Source: an uncultured Gemmatimonadota bacterium (GTDB lineage Bacteria; Gemmatimonadota; Gemmatimonadetes; Gemmatimonadales; Gemmatimonadaceae). Taken from it: a DNA stretch of 22,596 bases. This document shows, piece after piece, positions 1 to 8,457 of this stretch; the first letter of the stretch is position 1, and every line of letters starts with the position of its first letter. The notes beneath the pieces were generated by a model. That model was not told the origin of the DNA, ran no database searches, and saw nothing but the letters and a program-made list of their open reading frames with translations. Location: positions 1 through 22,596 of the forward strand of contig CAMLHT010000027.1 in assembly GCA_946479895.1 (NCBI GenBank), in the 5' to 3' direction. A program made the translations under genes and the position numbers.

Positions 1-32
1 AGCCGGCCGCGCGCCCGGCTCCGCGCCCGCCG

Positions 33-632
33 GTGAAACGGGCGGCCGTCGTTGCGTCCGCGGACTCCTCGCGCCCACCCCGTCCCGCAAAGCAGGGCAG
101 GCACGGCGGCGACCGTCCGCCGCGCCCGGCTCGCGAGAATGCCGGTGAGCCGCGCAAGGCCGCGAGACAGCGGCCGCGGAAGGCGACACTTCGCTCGCGC
201 GAGCAGGTGGCGGAGATGCTCAAGGGACGCATCGTCCGCTGGCGCACGGGCGACGGCCCGACCTCCTTCTGCGACTCCTGCGGCGCGCCGGTCCTGGTGG
301 GCTTCAGCCACGTGAGGTGGGACGTCATCATGGTCGACGCGGCGGGGCATCGCACGCATGACTGCGAGACGTCGCGCCAGGCGGCCGCGGCCCTGCGCGC
401 TCAGCCGGCTCCGCGCGTGGACGTGCCGGAGCTACCCGCGGGCGAGGCGGCGCGCCCCGCGCTCCGGACGCTGGCGCCGGTCGCTCCGCCGGCACCGGTG
501 GCCACCCCCGAGCCCAGGCCGCGGCGCCGGCCGGCGGATCGGGCAGCACCGGCGGCGGCCAATTCGTGCGAGGCGTGCGGGAATCTGAAGGCGTCCGTGA
601 ATGGAGCGTGGGTCTGTCTCCATTGCGCGTGA
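33..632 (+). CDS. Small Cys-rich protein with two zinc-ribbon-like motifs
   Basis: I do not recognise a named family. The 199-aa product starts at GTG, but the frame stays open to the left edge of the window and no Shine-Dalgarno is visible, so the true start may lie outside. Three parts can be seen. Residues 1-55 are a very basic Arg/Pro/Ala-rich tail. Residues 56-120 form a short folded region with C80-x2-C83 followed by H106, H109 and C111, plausible metal ligands. A Pro/Ala linker (about 120-176) then leads to a compact C-terminal ribbon, C179-x2-C182 and C195-x2-C198. No signal peptide or membrane segment is seen. The basic tail and two metal-binding modules suggest nucleic-acid or protein binding, which is inference. 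It converges on the response-regulator gene with a 36-nt gap and seems unrelated to it. Confidence 0.6.
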   Translation: MKRAAVVASADSSRPPRPAKQGRHGGDRPPRPARENAGEPRKAARQRPRKATLRSREQVAEMLKGRIVRWRTGDGPTSFCDSCGAPVLVGFSHVRWDVIMVDAAGHRTHDCETSRQAAAALRAQPAPRVDVPELPAGEAARPALRTLAPVAPPAPVATPEPRPRRRPADRAAPAAANSCEACGNLKASVNGAWVCLHCA

Positions 633-668
633 CGGCCGGCGCGATCCGGCTGGCCTGACGCGGGGAGG

Positions 669-1352
669 CTAGCGGTCGAACCGGTAGCCGGCTTTTCGCA
701 CCGTGACGATGTGCACCGGTCGCGCGGGATTCGGCTCGAGCTTCGCGCGAAGCTCGGAGACGTGGATGTCCACGGTGCGGGTGCTGACGTCCTGCTGGTA
801 GCCCCAGACGGCGCCGAGCAGGTCGCCGCGCCCGATGACGGTTCCGGGGCGGTCCATGAGCGCGATGAGCAGGTCGAACTCCCTGGGCGCCAGCGCGACG
901 GGTTCGCCTCGCCGCTTCACCGTCCGCGCCGCGCGGTTGACCTCCACTTCGCCAAAGCGCTCGACCGGGCCGGGAGGCGCCGCCGAGAGACGTGAGCGAC
1001 GGAGCAGGGCGTCCACGCGCGCGAGGAGCTCCATCGCCCCGAACGGCTTGGTGACGTAGTCGTCGGCACCGAGACGGAGTCCCCTGACCTTGTCGGCTTC
1101 CTCACCGCGCGCGGTGAGGATGAGGATCGGCGCTTCGATCCCCTCGTCACGCAGCGTGCGAATGACGCGATACCCATCGAAGCCGGGGAGCATGAGGTCG
1201 AGGATGACGAGGTCCGCCTCGCGCCTGCGCGCCATCTCCACGCCTTCCGGGCCCGTGCCGGCGACCACCACGTCGAAGCCTTCACTCTGAAGCGCGGTGG
1301 TCAGGGCGAAGGCGAGGTCGGCGTTGTCTTCCACCACCAGGATGCGGGTCAT
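669..1352 (-). CDS. OmpR/PhoB-family response regulator
   Basis: A 227-aa DNA-binding regulator that should be phosphorylated by the histidine kinase encoded just upstream. The receiver domain spans about residues 1-118: acidic pair E8/D9, phospho-acceptor D52 in the strand LVILDLMLPG, switch T80 and conserved K102 in the VTKPF motif. A winged-helix effector domain follows (about 130-227), with the LAPREFDLL and TRTVDIHVSELRAKL segments and the terminal GYRF hairpin typical of the OmpR class. Length is normal. Its ATG overlaps the kinase TGA in the 4-nt string ATGA (1349-1352), so the two are translationally coupled with the kinase gene first. The regulon is not evident. The transporter gene divergent from the kinase is the nearest candidate target. 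Confidence 0.95.
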   Translation of the reverse strand: MTRILVVEDNADLAFALTTALQSEGFDVVVAGTGPEGVEMARRREADLVILDLMLPGFDGYRVIRTLRDEGIEAPILILTARGEEADKVRGLRLGADDYVTKPFGAMELLARVDALLRRSRLSAAPPGPVERFGEVEVNRAARTVKRRGEPVALAPREFDLLIALMDRPGTVIGRGDLLGAVWGYQQDVSTRTVDIHVSELRAKLEPNPARPVHIVTVRKAGYRFDR

Positions 1353-2989
1353 CGGGTGCCGACGCTCCGGGCAAGCAGCGGCAGCACGACGATGAAGCGC
1401 GCTCCGCTGCCGGCGTGGACGGCGGCGACGCGTACCTCGCCGCCCTGTTGCTCGACGAGCCGGCGCACCACCGCGAGACCGATGCCCGTCCCGCCGACCG
1501 CGCCTCCCGCATCGCGCTTCATGCGGTAGTAGGGCGCGAAGATGCGCTCGCGCTCATCGGCCGGTATGCCGGGGCCTCCATCGGTCACTTCCATGGTCCA
1601 CGTTTCGCCCGCGGACGCGGTGGTGATGCTCACCGTCTGGCCCGCGGGCCCATAGCGGACCGCGTTGTCGAGCAGGTTCAGGAGCACCTGGCGGAGCGCG
1701 CCGCGGTCGACCTCCGCCACCAGCCCGGGCTCGAGGCCCGTCGTCAGGTGAACGGAATGCGCCTGCGCGAGAGGCTCGAACGCCGATACGATTTCCCCGA
1801 TCTCCGTGGCGACATCCGTACTGACGGGAGACAGCTCGCCGGCCTGTGAGGGCGTGAAGCTGAGAATGCTGTCGACGAGAAACGACAGCCGGCGCGCCTC
1901 CTGGTCGATGATGCGCAGCGAGCGGTCCGTGTCCTCTGCCGGCACCTTTCCCAGGCGCAGCAGCTCGGCGAGGAGCCGGATCTGCGCCAATGGCGTCCGC
2001 AGCTCATGCGAGACGCCGGAGACGAAATCATCGCGCAATCGCCCCAGTTCCTCCTGGCGGCGAAACTGGAACATGAGCAGCCCGAGGAGGCCGACGGCGA
2101 CGAACGCGGTGGCGAGCACCTCGGGGAGGCGAGACCGCGGCAGCCCACCGATGATGAGGCGGCCGGCGGCGGCCTGGCTGATCGACACGTCGAAGTGCAG
2201 GCCGCCAAGGCGCGGGTCGAGAGAATCGCTCGCTGCGAACCGGGCGTCGACGGGAGGCCCGTTCGCATAGACCAGGTGGCCGGATCCGTCCGTGACCCGG
2301 ACGGCGAGGATCGAATCGATGGCGAGGCCGCGCGTCAGGGTGCGCGGCAACACGGGCTGGCTGGACAGCACCGACCGCAACGCGCTGCCCACGACCTGTT
2401 CGGCCGGCGCCGCGTAGCCGTACGCGGTCATGGGACGCTCGAAGGTCAACGTCTGCGCGAAGATGTACGGGCGATCGCCCAGGCGCCGAAAGATCGGGAC
2501 GTAGAGCTGATCCCGGCGGCCGATCAGCGCCGCCTGCGCCCTCACGGTATCGCGGAGACCGCGAAGGTCCGCCGGCGTCGCCAGCACGGTCGCGGAGGGG
2601 AAAGTCTCGACGGCGCTGTCCGCGAACGCGATCCGGTAATAGAAGCCGACGCTGTCCAGGCAGCGGCACTGCGCCCGCCGCGGCTCGACGATCGCCGCGA
2701 GCTGCGCGGCGCCAAGCGGCGGCGCTCCTCCGTTCGTGGACATCCGGCGCACGACGCTGTCGAAGAGGATACGATGTCGGCTCGATAGCGCGGAGATCGT
2801 CGCCGTCTTCATCTGGAAGGCGGCAAAGCCGGCGTAGTCGCGGAGCGTGCGCTCGGTCAACCGTCGCTGGGCGCGCGACGCGTCGAACGCCCGGTACGCG
2901 AGCAACCCCGTCAGCCCGACCGTGAACAGGATGAGCGCGACGGTGATGGATGGCGTGAGAGCGGCGACCCGCCGCGACCAGTTCTTCAC
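1349..2989 (-). CDS. Membrane-bound sensor histidine kinase
   Basis: A 546-aa two-component sensor starting at GTG. A transmembrane helix at about 14-34 and another at about 289-308 bracket a roughly 250-residue extracytoplasmic sensor region that I cannot match to a known sensor fold; it has a close Cys pair, C108-x-C110. The cytoplasmic part has a HisKA dimerisation domain with autophosphorylation H328 in VSHELRTPL, then an ATPase domain with the N box (N438, N442), the G1 box DGGPGIP (470-476), an F-box-like segment IFAPYYR and the G2 box GGTGIGLA (499-506). All catalytic boxes are intact, so it should be active. There is no HAMP linker after the second helix. It forms an operon with the OmpR-type regulator and is divergent from the NTT-like transporter gene across about 105 bp. 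Confidence 0.95.
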   Translation of the reverse strand: MKNWSRRVAALTPSITVALILFTVGLTGLLAYRAFDASRAQRRLTERTLRDYAGFAAFQMKTATISALSSRHRILFDSVVRRMSTNGGAPPLGAAQLAAIVEPRRAQCRCLDSVGFYYRIAFADSAVETFPSATVLATPADLRGLRDTVRAQAALIGRRDQLYVPIFRRLGDRPYIFAQTLTFERPMTAYGYAAPAEQVVGSALRSVLSSQPVLPRTLTRGLAIDSILAVRVTDGSGHLVYANGPPVDARFAASDSLDPRLGGLHFDVSISQAAAGRLIIGGLPRSRLPEVLATAFVAVGLLGLLMFQFRRQEELGRLRDDFVSGVSHELRTPLAQIRLLAELLRLGKVPAEDTDRSLRIIDQEARRLSFLVDSILSFTPSQAGELSPVSTDVATEIGEIVSAFEPLAQAHSVHLTTGLEPGLVAEVDRGALRQVLLNLLDNAVRYGPAGQTVSITTASAGETWTMEVTDGGPGIPADERERIFAPYYRMKRDAGGAVGGTGIGLAVVRRLVEQQGGEVRVAAVHAGSGARFIVVLPLLARSVGTR

Positions 2990-3094
2990 GCGCGTAACTT
3001 ATCCGCCCGTCACGGCGGCCAACCAAAAGTTTACATACCGCGAACGTTCCGGATGGTCCCCGGGGCCGTGGCCGCGCCTTACCATGGGTCACTG
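2990..3094. promoter_or_regulatory. Divergent promoter region, kinase / NTT-like transporter
   Basis: About 105 bp separate the kinase start (minus strand) from the transporter start (plus strand), so both promoters should be here. The most AT-rich stretch is around 3021-3038 (AACCAAAAGTTTACATAC), next to a perfect 8-bp palindrome GAACGTTC at 3042-3049 that could be an operator half. No clear sigma-70 pair can be assigned, and neither gene has a strong Shine-Dalgarno. Confidence 0.35.
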
Positions 3095-4456
3095 ATGGCC
3101 ACCAATCGGATTCACGGGCTCCTGCGCCGCGTCGTCGACGTGCGGCCGAACGAAGTGCGCGCGATGATCGCCTCGTTCGCGTTCTTCTTCTTCCTCCTCG
3201 GCAGCTACTTCGTGCTCCGGCCGATCCGCGACGCCGTTGCGGCCTCCACGGGGGTCACCAGGCTGCCGTGGCTTTTCGCCGGAACGCTCGCGGTCACGCT
3301 GCTCTGCAACCCGCTGTTCGCGTGGCTCGTCGTGCGCTTTCCCGTGCGGCGGGTCATTCCGATCTCCTATCACTTCTTCACCGCGAGCTTCCTGGCATTC
3401 TACGCGGTGCTGCGCTTCGCCCCGGGCGGCGAGGGCTCGACCGTCGACGTGTGGATGGGCCGGGCCCTCTTCGTGTGGACCACCGTCTTCGCCCTGTTCA
3501 ACACGTCGATCTTCTGGTGCCTGATGGCCGACGCGTTCCGGAGCGAGCAGGCAAAGCGCCTCTTCGGGTTCATCGGGGTCGGCGGAACCCTCGGCTCGAT
3601 CATCGGGTCGGCGGTCACCGCCGCGCTCGCGCCCACGCTTGGCGCCGTGAATCTCCTGCTGGTGGCGGTCGGCCTCCTGCAGCTCGCGGTGCTCATCGTC
3701 ACCCGGTTCCCGCTGGAAACGGCGGAGGGTGCCGGGCCCGCGACGCGGCAGGACGAAATCATCGGGGGCACGGTGTGGTCCGGCTTCGCGCACATCGCGA
3801 AGTCGCCCTACCTCCTCGGCATCTGCGGCTTCCAGCTCCTGTACGTCTTTGGATCGACCGTGCTGTACTTCGCGCAGTCGGATCTCGTCGGCCAGCTCTA
3901 CGCCGACCGGTCCGCGCGGACCGCGATCCTGGCCCGGCTCGAGCTCGTCACGCAGGTCCTGACGGTCGTCACGCAGGTGTTCTTCACCGGGCGGATCATC
4001 CGGTGGCTCGGGTTTGCGACGGCGCTGGCCATTCTCCCGGCCATGAGCGTCATCGGCTTCGGAGCGCTCGGCGCGATGGCGTCGTTCCAGGCCCTGGCCG
4101 TGTTCATCGTCCTGAGACGAGCGACGAACTTCGCGATCATGAACCCGGCGATGGAAGTGCTGTTCACCGTGGTGCCGCGCGAAGACAAGTACAAGGCCAA
4201 GAGCGTGATCGAGACCTTCGTGTATCGCGGAGGGGACCAGCTGGCCGCCTGGGGCTACGCCGGGCTTGCCGCGCTCGGGCTCGGACTCGCGGGAATCTCC
4301 TGGGTCGCCGTCCCCGTATCGGGCGTCTGGGTGGCGCTGGGTGTCTGGCTTGGCCGACAGCAGGAGCGCAGGGCCCACGACCAGCGGGCTCCGGTCTTCG
4401 CCGGCGAGGAGCCGGCATCAGCAGCTGAACCTCAACCCCAGCCCCAACCCACATGA
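3095..4456 (+). CDS. ATP:ADP-antiporter-like (Tlc/NTT-type) membrane transporter
   Basis: A 453-aa polytopic protein with about 11-12 hydrophobic helices, of MFS-like architecture. Similarity to the nucleotide-transporter (AAA/Tlc) group is suggested by SYFVLRPIRDAV (38-49), GFIGVGGTLGSIIG (158-171) and the KYKAKSVIETFVYRGGD segment (365-381), which is very typical of free-living relatives. The substrate in such relatives is generally not established, so ATP/ADP exchange is not implied. I chose ATG 3095 over an in-frame ATG 42 nt upstream because the extra residues look non-coding and the N-terminus then resembles relatives. The tail (about 425-453) is hydrophilic and ends in a Pro-Gln repeat. 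Its stop overlaps the next start in ATGA (4453-4456), coupling it to the exported aldo/keto-reductase-like protein. Confidence 0.8.
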   Translation: MATNRIHGLLRRVVDVRPNEVRAMIASFAFFFFLLGSYFVLRPIRDAVAASTGVTRLPWLFAGTLAVTLLCNPLFAWLVVRFPVRRVIPISYHFFTASFLAFYAVLRFAPGGEGSTVDVWMGRALFVWTTVFALFNTSIFWCLMADAFRSEQAKRLFGFIGVGGTLGSIIGSAVTAALAPTLGAVNLLLVAVGLLQLAVLIVTRFPLETAEGAGPATRQDEIIGGTVWSGFAHIAKSPYLLGICGFQLLYVFGSTVLYFAQSDLVGQLYADRSARTAILARLELVTQVLTVVTQVFFTGRIIRWLGFATALAILPAMSVIGFGALGAMASFQALAVFIVLRRATNFAIMNPAMEVLFTVVPREDKYKAKSVIETFVYRGGDQLAAWGYAGLAALGLGLAGISWVAVPVSGVWVALGVWLGRQQERRAHDQRAPVFAGEEPASAAEPQPQPQPT

Positions 4457-5751
4457 TCGATCGTCGCAGATTCCTCGGGATCGCCGCGGGCGCCGGCGCT
4501 TCGATGGCGCTCACTCCGGAGCTGCTCCGCGCGCTCCAGCAGTCCGGCGGGAACCTCGTTCAGGGCGGGAACCTCATCCAGCGGGCGATTCCCTCCTCGG
4601 GAGAGATGATTCCGGCCGTGGGACTCTCGTTCAGCAACCATCCAGGGTGCGCCGATCACGCCGTGCTGACGGAGATCCTCAAGACGTTCGCCGCCAGCGG
4701 CGGCAGGGTGTACGACGCGATGCACGTCAATCCGGCGAACGAGCAGTTCCACATCGACGCCGCCAGCGAGCTCGGGATCCAGGACAAGCTGTTCTGGTCG
4801 ACGCGCGGCAACCCCGCCAACGCGGCGCCGAAAGCCGACCTCGTGAAGCCGCACGTCGAGTCGCTGCTGACGAGGATGAAGACGACGAAGATCGACCTGG
4901 CCATGGTGCCCGTCGCGGCCGATGCGGCGACCCGCGCCGCGCTGCGGGAGGAGAAGGAGGCGGGGCGCGTCCGGTACGTCGGCGTGCAGACCATCTCGGT
5001 GAGCTTCCAGGCGGCCCAGCTTCTGGAGATCATGCGCAACGAGCCGCTCGACTTCATCGGCGTCGACTACGACGTGAGCAATCGGTTCGTGGAGGCGGAG
5101 ATCCTGCCGCTCGCCCGGGAGCGGAAGATCGGCGTGATGGTGTTCTTCCCCTTCAACAACGCGTCGGGCCTGAGCTGCACCGGCGGCACCAGCCTGTTCA
5201 CCCGCGTCGCCAACAAGCCCGTTCCGGAGTGGGCGGCCGAGTTCGATGCGAAGACGTGGTCGCAGTTTTTCACCAAGTACGTCCTCGGCCATCCGGCGGT
5301 CACGGTGGTCCGAACGGGGACGACGAAGGTGGCGCACATGGTCGACAACCTCGGCGGCGGCATGGGCCGCCTGCCGGACGAGGCGACGCGGAAGCGGATG
5401 GCGGAGCTCATCGATGCACTTCCGCCCGCGCCCGCCCCGCAGCGAGGAGGACCGCCTCCGGGAGCTCAGGCCCCCGGGATCGCGCTGCCGGTGGCCATCC
5501 TCGATCGCTACGTTGGCCAGTGGAAGCTGGCATCCGGCACCGTGGTCACCTTCCGGCGCGAGGGGACCTCGCTGTTCGTGAAGCCCGGCAACAATCCAGA
5601 GGTCTCCCTCAACGCCCGGTCCGAAACGCGGCTGCAGGATCCGCGAGGACCCGTCTTCGAGTTCCAGGTCGACGCGACGGGCGCGGTGACCGGTCTCGTC
5701 CTGGAGCAGGGCAACCCCGTCCAGCGGATCCCGCTGACGCGAGTGCCCTGA
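4453..5751 (+). CDS. Tat-exported aldo/keto reductase-like protein, catalytic tetrad lost, extra C-terminal beta domain
   Basis: A 432-aa protein with an N-terminal Tat-type signal (DRRRFLGIAAGAGA, 3-16). Residues about 45-320 follow the aldo/keto reductase scaffold: IPSSGEMIPAVGLS (46-59), GGRVYDAM (83-90), KEAGRVRYVGV (168-178), and a C-terminal YVLGHPAVTVVRTGTTK segment. Compared with the usual Asp-Tyr-Lys-His tetrad, only D88 remains. The Tyr position reads N93, the Lys position R118 (STRGN instead of the usual STK/ATK) and the His position P153 (DLAMVP instead of DLxQxH). Reductase activity is therefore unlikely. After a Pro/Gly/Ala linker (324-343), residues about 348-430 form a beta-rich module resembling the DUF3471 class often found C-terminal to serine hydrolases. 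It is coupled to the upstream transporter gene; the joint role is unknown. Confidence 0.8.
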   Translation: MIDRRRFLGIAAGAGASMALTPELLRALQQSGGNLVQGGNLIQRAIPSSGEMIPAVGLSFSNHPGCADHAVLTEILKTFAASGGRVYDAMHVNPANEQFHIDAASELGIQDKLFWSTRGNPANAAPKADLVKPHVESLLTRMKTTKIDLAMVPVAADAATRAALREEKEAGRVRYVGVQTISVSFQAAQLLEIMRNEPLDFIGVDYDVSNRFVEAEILPLARERKIGVMVFFPFNNASGLSCTGGTSLFTRVANKPVPEWAAEFDAKTWSQFFTKYVLGHPAVTVVRTGTTKVAHMVDNLGGGMGRLPDEATRKRMAELIDALPPAPAPQRGGPPPGAQAPGIALPVAILDRYVGQWKLASGTVVTFRREGTSLFVKPGNNPEVSLNARSETRLQDPRGPVFEFQVDATGAVTGLVLEQGNPVQRIPLTRVP

Positions 5752-5793
5752 AGCCGCACGTCTCCCACACGCTCCTCACCCTCCCAACCTGTC

Positions 5794-8298
5794 ATGTCCC
5801 GATTCACACGATTCTCCTGGGCCAGCGGCCTTTCACTCGACATGAAGCTCGGCGGCCGGATGCTCGCGAAGTACCCGGGCATCACGCTCGTGGGCGGCAT
5901 CGCCATGGCGTTCGGCATCTGGTTCGGGGCGGTGACGTTCGAGCTGCTCGGACTCTTCACGTTTCCGAAGCTTCCCCTCCCGGGCGGGGATCGGATCGTC
6001 CAGGTCTTCAACTGGGACACGAAGGGGAGCGCGGTCGAGCGACGCGCGCTCCACGAGTTCCTGATCTGGCGCGAGGAGCTTCGCACGATCAGGGACCTCG
6101 GCGCCTTCCGCGACGTGCCGCGCAACCTCACGGTGCCCGGCGGCGAGACCCGCCCGATCGACGTCGCGGAGATGACGGCATCCGGCTTCATCGTTTCGTC
6201 GGCGAAGCCGCTGATGGGGCGCACGCTCGAGCCGCGGGACGAGCGGAGCGACGCTCCTCCGGTCGTCGTCCTGGGCTACAAGGTGTGGAAGGACCGCTTC
6301 GGCAGCGATCCGGCGATCCTGGGGAAGTCGGTCAAAATCGGTGGCTCCTTCGCCTCCGTCGTGGGCGTGATGGACGAGGGATACGGGTTCCCGATCGCCC
6401 ACGAGGCATGGATGCCGCTGCGCGTTCAGCAGCTCGATCGTGCTCCGCGCGCCGGCGTGCCGATCTCCGTCTTCGGCCGGCTTGCCGATGGCGTGTCATA
6501 CGAAGAAGCTCAGGCCGAGCTTGACCTGATCGGCCGCCGCATGGCGGCGCAGTTTCCGGCCACGCACGAGTTCCTCAAGGCGCGCGTCATCTCGTATGTC
6601 GACGACGATGACCCGTCCGGCAACGACGTCGGCTCGATGTCCCTGGCGATCAACGTGATGGTCGTGGCGCTGCTCGTGCTGGTCTGCGGCAACGTCGCCC
6701 TCCTCCTCTTCGCGCGCGCGGCGACGCGTGAGACCGAGCTCACGGTGCGCAGCGCGCTGGGCGCGAGCCGGGGCCGGCTCGTGATGCAGCTGTTCTCCGA
6801 AGCGCTCGTGCTGGGGGCAGTGTCAGCGACGGTCGGACTCGGCGCGGCGGCGATCACACTGCGCGTCTACGGCGGGCCCTACCTCGAGATGAACATGGGG
6901 AAGATGCCGTTCTGGTTCGACGTCAACCTGTCATTCGCGACGGTGCTGTATGCCCTCGGCCTGACGGTGCTCGCGGCGGTGATCGCCGGCGTACTGCCGG
7001 CGCTGAAGGTGACGCGCGGCATTTCGGCGAAGCTCCGGCAGGGCACCGCGGGCAGCGGCCTGCGCTTCAGCGGGGTGTGGACGTTCGTCATCGTCGCGCA
7101 GGTGGCCGCGACCGTACTCCTCCCGGCCATCGTGGCGCTCGAGCAGAGCGAGATCTCGCGCGTGACCGCATTCGACATGGGATTTCCGGGAAAGGAATAC
7201 CTCGCGGTCAGGGTGGCTGGCGACACATCGATGAGCGCCGGAGCACAGCCAGCGGGTGATTCCGTGCGCGCGAGCAACGCTCGCCTGCTGGAGACACTGC
7301 GCCAGCGCATCGCCAGCGAGCCGGGCGTCCGGGGCGTGACGTTCGCGAGCAATCTGCCGGCAACGTCCCACCGCATCGGGAGGATCCAGCTCGCCGATTC
7401 GGCCGATCTGCCACCGGGCAAGCGGGTGGTGAGCGTCGCGAGGGTCGATCCCGGCTACTTCGACGTGCTCGGCGCGCCGATCCTCTCGGGCCGTGACTTT
7501 CACAGCGGTGACCTGACCGAGGGATCGAGGAACGTCATCGTCGACGTCCGCTTCGTCGAGCAGGAGCTGGGCGGCCTCAATCCTCTCGGCCGGCGGCTGC
7601 GGATCGGCCAGGCCGATTCAAGCTGGTGGGAGGTCGTCGGCGTCGTGAAGGAGCTCGGCATGGGTTCGCCGGTGGAACGCAGCGTGGATGGGGGAGTCTA
7701 CATCCCGATACCGCCGTCGTTCGACCGCTCGCCGTACATGATCATTCATGCGTCCGGCGATCCGCTCGTGCTGGCGCCACGCCTGCGGGGGATTGCCGAG
7801 GCCGTGGATCCGGGCATGCGGCTGACGGAGATCACGCGCATGGACATGATCGGGGATCCATTCGTGTGGTTCCTCGAGGTCTGGCGACAGATCACGATGG
7901 TCCTTACCTCGGTGGCCGTGCTGCTCTCGCTTGCGGGGATCTACGCCGTGCTGTCGTTCACCGTCTCGAAACGCACGCGCGAGATCGGCGTGCGCGTGGC
8001 GGTGGGAGCGAGTCCGCGCAGCGTCGTCGCGACGATCTTCAGGCGCCCGCTGACCCAGGTCGGAATCGGCATCGTGGTCGGCGCGTTCCTGGTCGGACTC
8101 GGGAGCGTCGTCGTGAGGAATCATCAGCCCGATACCGCGATGGGGATGCATACGCTCGCGGGCGGATTGTCGCTGGGTCAGCTCGCCATGCTGATCGGAT
8201 ATTCGGCGCTGATGCTCGGGGTGTGTCTGCTGGCCTGCATAGTGCCGACGCGGCGGGCGTTGGGGGTGGAACCGACGGAGGCGTTGAGGGCGGAGTAG
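5794..8298 (+). CDS. ADOP-type ABC permease (duplicated MacB-like periplasmic and FtsX domains)
   Basis: An 834-aa inner-membrane protein of the acidobacterial duplicated permease type. The layout is TM1 (about 29-53); periplasmic MacB-like core (about 60-280); FtsX unit 1 with TMs near 284-310, 330-352 and 378-402 and the signature TRETELTVRSALGASRGRL (about 310-329); a linking TM near 428-448; a second periplasmic core (about 460-690); FtsX unit 2 with TMs near 699-722, 755-774 and 792-815 and the signature SKRTREIGVRVAVGAS. Length is normal for the group. No ATP-binding subunit is encoded nearby, as is usual for ADOP genes, so the partner ATPase must be elsewhere. No Shine-Dalgarno precedes ATG 5794; ATG 5842 (residue 17) is an alternative. 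The gap to the preceding gene is 42 nt, so cotranscription is possible. Confidence 0.92.
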   Translation: MSRFTRFSWASGLSLDMKLGGRMLAKYPGITLVGGIAMAFGIWFGAVTFELLGLFTFPKLPLPGGDRIVQVFNWDTKGSAVERRALHEFLIWREELRTIRDLGAFRDVPRNLTVPGGETRPIDVAEMTASGFIVSSAKPLMGRTLEPRDERSDAPPVVVLGYKVWKDRFGSDPAILGKSVKIGGSFASVVGVMDEGYGFPIAHEAWMPLRVQQLDRAPRAGVPISVFGRLADGVSYEEAQAELDLIGRRMAAQFPATHEFLKARVISYVDDDDPSGNDVGSMSLAINVMVVALLVLVCGNVALLLFARAATRETELTVRSALGASRGRLVMQLFSEALVLGAVSATVGLGAAAITLRVYGGPYLEMNMGKMPFWFDVNLSFATVLYALGLTVLAAVIAGVLPALKVTRGISAKLRQGTAGSGLRFSGVWTFVIVAQVAATVLLPAIVALEQSEISRVTAFDMGFPGKEYLAVRVAGDTSMSAGAQPAGDSVRASNARLLETLRQRIASEPGVRGVTFASNLPATSHRIGRIQLADSADLPPGKRVVSVARVDPGYFDVLGAPILSGRDFHSGDLTEGSRNVIVDVRFVEQELGGLNPLGRRLRIGQADSSWWEVVGVVKELGMGSPVERSVDGGVYIPIPPSFDRSPYMIIHASGDPLVLAPRLRGIAEAVDPGMRLTEITRMDMIGDPFVWFLEVWRQITMVLTSVAVLLSLAGIYAVLSFTVSKRTREIGVRVAVGASPRSVVATIFRRPLTQVGIGIVVGAFLVGLGSVVVRNHQPDTAMGMHTLAGGLSLGQLAMLIGYSALMLGVCLLACIVPTRRALGVEPTEALRAE

Positions 8299-8317
8299 GG
8301 CGTGGGCGGGCTTGAAA

Positions 8318-8400
8318 GGCGTGCGGGAAGGGCGTGCGGGAAGGGCGTGCGGGAAAGGCGTGCGGAAACTGCGTGCGGGGAAGGGCGTGCGGGGATGGGG
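8318..8400 (+). repeat. Left array of 13-bp direct repeats, six units
   Basis: Six head-to-tail units of consensus GGCGTGCGGGAAG start at 8318, 8331, 8344, 8357, 8371 and 8384. The first two are identical; the later ones vary in the number of G or A residues and the last decays into a G-rich tail. A degenerate unit may fill 8299-8317, immediately after the permease stop codon. The same unit, inverted, forms the array at 8819-8883 on the other side of the four-helix-bundle gene. Confidence 0.92.
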
Positions 8401-8457
8401 TAAGGGGAGAGAGACTTTGATGCTGAAGTTTGAGGGGACGGATGACATCGTGGGGGC

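Noticed and set aside
5788..5796. CTGTCAT, resembling half of a Pho box, before the ADOP permease
   Set aside because: Only one half-site is present and it overlaps the start codon; a Pho box needs a correctly spaced repeat.
4266..6524. 752-aa open frame in another plus-strand frame
   Set aside because: It crosses three recognised genes (transporter, aldo/keto reductase-like, permease) and its product is Arg-rich and featureless.
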